The notes under the pieces were generated by a model that searched no databases, was not told the origin of the DNA, and was given only the letters and a program-made list of their open reading frames with translations. From the NCBI GenBank assembly GCA_031292035.1, contig JARLHX010000353.1, forward strand, positions 1-23,110: DNA of 23,110 nt, given 5' to 3'. Shown one piece after another: positions 22,168-23,110 of this stretch. This stretch comes from Negativicutes bacterium. Its GTDB lineage: Bacteria; Bacillota_C; Negativicutes; Sporomusales_B; JARLHX01. Within the stretch, counting starts at the first letter, position 1, and the number at the start of each line of letters is the position of its first letter. A program made the position numbers and the translations under genes.

Positions 22168-23076
22168 CTAGGGATCATAAATTTTTAATGTTTGTCTCAT
22201 TCGTTCAGCAATGGATTTTCTTACATGTTCCGGTTCCAGCACCTCAACCAGGCCGCCAAAAGACAGAATGTAACCATAAATCCATTCCCCGTCGGGAAGA
22301 GCAACCTCGAGGGTAAAGCTGCCGTCATCGTTTGGGATAATATAAGAGTCGTCGAAATAATCGTACAGCCGGTTCAAGGCCTTGGGCTGAAAGCGAAGTT
22401 TTAACCGGACAAACGGTTGTACAGAATCTTTTTCTTCTTTATTTGGTTCAGACGATAGCTTGGGTTCAAACGATTCGGCCAACACTTCCAGTTTTTTCAG
22501 GCGTGAAAGCCGAAATGTCCTATGCGCTTGACGCTGCCGGCAATAGGCCGTCAAATACCAGGCATTGTCTTTGAAAATAAGCTTTTCCGGTTCCGCCAGC
22601 CGGTTACTTTTATGGCCTTCGGCATTCACATACTGAAAACGGATGACTTTTCGCTGCAGCAGGGCCCGCTTGATATCATTGAACTTATTTTTTTCATTCG
22701 GCAGACTACCCCAGGGGGAAAAGTCAACTTCAACCCAATTGTGACCGGAAGCGTTTTTAAAGATCGCCGCCATTTTTTCAAGGACAGCATCCAGTTCAGG
22801 ATACTGCGTCGCCTGCAAGGTTTTGATCGCCAACAGCAGCCCTTCGCTTTCCTGGGCAGAAATGAGGGCTCGGTTGACAGCATAATTTTCCAGCAGAAAG
22901 ATCCCGCCCCCGTTGCCCTTGTTCATAACCACAGGCACGCCGGCCGCGGAAAGAACATCAATGTCCCGGTAAATGGTCCTTGTCGATACGCCAAAGCGCC
23001 CGGCCAGTTCCTTGGCGGTGACATTGCCTTTATTCAGTAAAATGGTCGTGATTTCAAATAACCGATTCATCTTCAT
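22168..23076 (-). CDS. YafY-type transcriptional regulator (HTH_11 plus WYL domain)
   Basis: A 302-aa cytosolic DNA-binding protein. Residues about 1-60 form a winged helix-turn-helix: LNKGNVTAKELAGRFGVSTRTIYRDIDVL, then the wing MNKGNGGGIFLL. Residues about 130-210 are the WYL domain, with VIRFQYVNAEGHKSNRLAEP, DNAWYLTAYCR and HRTFRLSRLKKLEVL. A C-terminal WCX-like region follows. WYL domains sense nucleic acid or nucleotide ligands in several regulators of DNA-damage and defence genes. ATG 23076 has AGGTG six bases upstream; a GTG at 23085 overlaps that site. It heads the AlkC-containing cluster and probably controls it. A TATAAT at 23094-23099 (minus strand) is its likely -10; the -35 is outside the window. 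Confidence 0.9.
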   Translation of the reverse strand: MKMNRLFEITTILLNKGNVTAKELAGRFGVSTRTIYRDIDVLSAAGVPVVMNKGNGGGIFLLENYAVNRALISAQESEGLLLAIKTLQATQYPELDAVLEKMAAIFKNASGHNWVEVDFSPWGSLPNEKNKFNDIKRALLQRKVIRFQYVNAEGHKSNRLAEPEKLIFKDNAWYLTAYCRQRQAHRTFRLSRLKKLEVLAESFEPKLSSEPNKEEKDSVQPFVRLKLRFQPKALNRLYDYFDDSYIIPNDDGSFTLEVALPDGEWIYGYILSFGGLVEVLEPEHVRKSIAERMRQTLKIYDP

Positions 23077-23110
23077 TTTTATCACCTGACATGATTATAG
23101 CATGAAATAC

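Overview
The window reads as chromosomal DNA of a spore-forming, anaerobic, low-oxygen-lifestyle Firmicute of moderate G+C, most likely a Negativicutes/Sporomusaceae-type organism (inference). The reasons are a spore photoproduct lyase, perfect Spo0A-box heptamers in front of two genes, a HndB-type hydrogenase-linked protein, a CBO0543-family membrane protein and strong GGAGG-type ribosome binding sites with frequent GTG/TTG starts. There is no rRNA, tRNA, CRISPR array, intact transposase or phage gene.

Left part (1-10.2 kb): on the minus strand, acpS overlaps a fused NAD(P)HX repair enzyme (nnrE-nnrD), and the first codons of a further minus-strand gene lie at the left edge. Plus-strand genes follow: a small exported DUF2680 protein, an HD-GYP (c-di-GMP phosphodiesterase-like) protein behind a Spo0A box, a nitroreductase, and a large FapA/DUF342 protein. 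The FapA protein has four tandem 70-residue N-terminal repeats and sits behind a textbook sigma-54 promoter. Convergent to it is splB, which lacks the cysteine used as H-atom donor by Bacillus enzymes. A rhomboid protease and a membrane-anchored protein with 13-residue repeats close this part at a 58-bp near-perfect inverted repeat.

Middle (10.2-13.1 kb): a minus-strand MFS transporter plus aldo/keto reductase pair, preceded by a long leader and three copies of a palindromic operator-like element.

13.1-15.6 kb is an island of very small genes (77, 61, 54, 26 and 52 aa). Most have good ribosome binding sites, and several have their own promoter or terminator. A candidate structured small RNA and an orphan HndB-like protein follow.

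Right part (15.6-23.1 kb): a minus-strand AEC-family transporter; a plus-strand permease/TIGR03943 pair (YcgR/YcgQ-like, metal-linked by inference); a stretch with REP-like hairpins; and a CBO0543-family membrane protein with an apparent one-base frameshift in its fifth codon. Last is a minus-strand four-gene cluster: WYL/HTH regulator, ferredoxin-nitroreductase fusion, SnoaL-like protein and AlkC-like DNA glycosylase. It looks like a regulated damage or detoxification unit.

All assignments are from reading motifs by eye; no database search was run.
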